Assembly: GCF_023073415.1 (NCBI RefSeq)
Contig: NZ_JADPJL010000001.1
Location: 62,001 to 126,000 of the forward strand
Source: Bradyrhizobium sp. 190
GTDB lineage: Bacteria; Pseudomonadota; Alphaproteobacteria; Rhizobiales; Xanthobacteraceae
DNA: 64,000 bases
Direction: 5' to 3'
Shown: positions 62,941 through 64,000 of the stretch, one piece after another
Position numbering within the stretch: position 1 is the first letter of the stretch
Layout of the letters: each line of letters opens with the position of its first letter
Position numbers and translations under genes: made by a program
The notes under the pieces: generated by a model
Told to the model about the DNA's origin: nothing
The model's database searches: none
Seen by the model: the letters and a program-made list of their open reading frames with translations, nothing else

Positions 62941-64000
62941 TCATTTGAACGCCAGCTTCATTCCGGCAATGAATGCGCGCGGCGAGCCGGCGTAGATCGA
63001 GCCGGTCGTGCTGAGACCTTGAAGGCCGACCGCGCTGACCGAATTGCCGATGTTGTTGGCAGACGCAACGTAGGTCCGGTCGAACACGTTCCTGACTTCG
63101 ACATACATGCTCAACGACTTGAAGTAGTCGGATTGGAGGTCCGTCTTGTAGTGGACGTTGAGATTGACCAGTTCGTAGCCGGGCGCCTTCTGCAAATTGG
63201 CGTTGTCCATGTAGAACGAATCCTTCCACTGAACCTCGACAAACGCCCCGAGCCCTGCAAGCGGCCCCCACATCTGCTCATAACCAAGACGCGCCGTCAG
63301 TTCGTGCGGCGAGATACCAGGGATCTTGTTGCCCGCGCGGTTGAAGCTGAAGACCGTCCCGCCTGCGCCCTGGCTTCTAAGGTCTTCGGTATATTCGGTG
63401 TAGTACTGATCGAGATAGGTATAGGCCGCGGTGAAGCGCCAGCCGGGATAGAATTTCCAGTCAGCGGCCAGCTCCACGCCGCGATGCTCGGATCGCGGCG
63501 CGTTGAACATGTAACTGACGCCGGCCGTGCGTGTCGCCTGGCTCACCAGTTCGTTGCGGAAGAACTCATAGAAGCCGGTCGCACTGAACTTGAGCGCGCT
63601 GTTTGGCGTCCAGTCGAAGCCGAGATCGTAGCCGAGGTTTTGTTGCGCCTGGAGTTGCGTGTTATTGCCGGGTGTACCGTCCGAAAGGACGAAGAGATTT
63701 CCGATCTGCGGCGTGCCGTATCCGGTGGCAACACGCCCGCGGAACTGCCACTCGGGATTCAGCTTGTAGAGCAGCGCCAGCTCGGGCGCGGTGTTCTGGA
63801 ATTGCCGGTCGGCAGTCGTCGGAATGATCGTCGGGTTCGGAACCGGCGATGTCCCGTAATTGTAGGCCGTATTGATTCCCTTCAGATGCGTCGCTTCCCA
63901 GCCGATCCCGGCGATGGCGGTCAATTGCGGCGTCAGCTTCAATTCCTCGCGCGCGCGAACGCCGTAGTTCGTGGTCTCGCTCCAGGTATTGCTCTGCAGC
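62941..64000 (-). CDS. TonB-dependent receptor, 5' end outside window
   Basis: The frame is open to the end of the window, so the signal peptide and plug domain lie beyond it. The visible 352 residues are the C-terminal barrel (YKLNPEWQFRGRVATGYGTP, LGYDLGFDWTPNSALKFSAT, YLDQYYTEY, ISPHELTARLGYEQMWGPLA) and end SPRAFIAGMKLAFK. It precedes the BNR-repeat gene by 29 bases, so it probably belongs to the same operon. The substrate is unknown; copper is suggested by context only. Confidence 0.88.
   Translation of the reverse strand, partial: LQSNTWSETTNYGVRAREELKLTPQLTAIAGIGWEATHLKGINTAYNYGTSPVPNPTIIPTTADRQFQNTAPELALLYKLNPEWQFRGRVATGYGTPQIGNLFVLSDGTPGNNTQLQAQQNLGYDLGFDWTPNSALKFSATGFYEFFRNELVSQATRTAGVSYMFNAPRSEHRGVELAADWKFYPGWRFTAAYTYLDQYYTEYTEDLRSQGAGGTVFSFNRAGNKIPGISPHELTARLGYEQMWGPLAGLGAFVEVQWKDSFYMDNANLQKAPGYELVNLNVHYKTDLQSDYFKSLSMYVEVRNVFDRTYVASANNIGNSVSAVGLQGLSTTGSIYAGSPRAFIAGMKLAFK

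Overview
The window is a chromosomal segment of a GC-rich alphaproteobacterium, most likely Bradyrhizobium or a close relative (inference). The reasons are the uninterrupted run rpsB-tsf-pyrH-frr-uppS-cdsA-dxr-rseP-bamA-lpxD-fabZ, the alphaproteobacterial LexA box GAAC-N7-GAAC, several DUF3551 secreted proteins, a copper-uptake cluster laid out like pcuABCDE of B. japonicum, and dispersed GTAGGGTGGGC palindromes typical of that genus. I saw no rRNA, tRNA, CRISPR array, prophage or transposase.

Layout. 0-3 kb: the 3' part of an RHS/YD-repeat polymorphic toxin with an AT-richer C-terminal effector, followed by a probable immunity gene. 3-10 kb: mixed accessory and housekeeping genes (a secreted low-complexity protein, SseB-like, DUF4336, a GAF histidine kinase, a CtpA-type S41 protease, an Old Yellow Enzyme). 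10-22 kb: HAD phosphatase, moeA, lexA with its own SOS boxes, comEC, glnS, gltX and gltA. 22-39 kb, minus strand: translation and envelope genes from rpsB through bamA to lpxB, covering ribosome assembly, UMP supply, isoprenoid precursor and lipid carrier, phospholipid precursor, outer-membrane assembly and lipid A. Two unrelated genes sit between fabZ and lpxA.

39-49 kb: a LysR regulator with matching dyads next to itself and next to an ABM-domain gene, a catalytically dead caspase-like protein with a Pro/Ala tail, a detached copy of the dnaE 3' end, a YbaK-type deacylase, a CBS protein, an apparently split DUF2846 lipoprotein, and replicative dnaE. Just upstream of dnaE is an unlisted 32-residue membrane protein behind two perfect LexA boxes; it is the most interesting item here and looks like a SidA-type SOS division inhibitor. 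49-56 kb: an Omp25-like barrel, four DUF3551 genes including an exact-offset 370-bp tandem duplication, lolD, lolC and proS. 56-64 kb, minus strand: a copper-acquisition region (CopCD fusion, YcnI-like, PCuAC chaperone, TonB receptor, DUF2946 protein, TlpA-like thioredoxin, BNR-repeat protein, and a second TonB receptor running off the end).

Start codons were often moved inward from the longest reading frame to a Shine-Dalgarno-supported site; each entry says so. All family names come from reading the sequence, with no database search.
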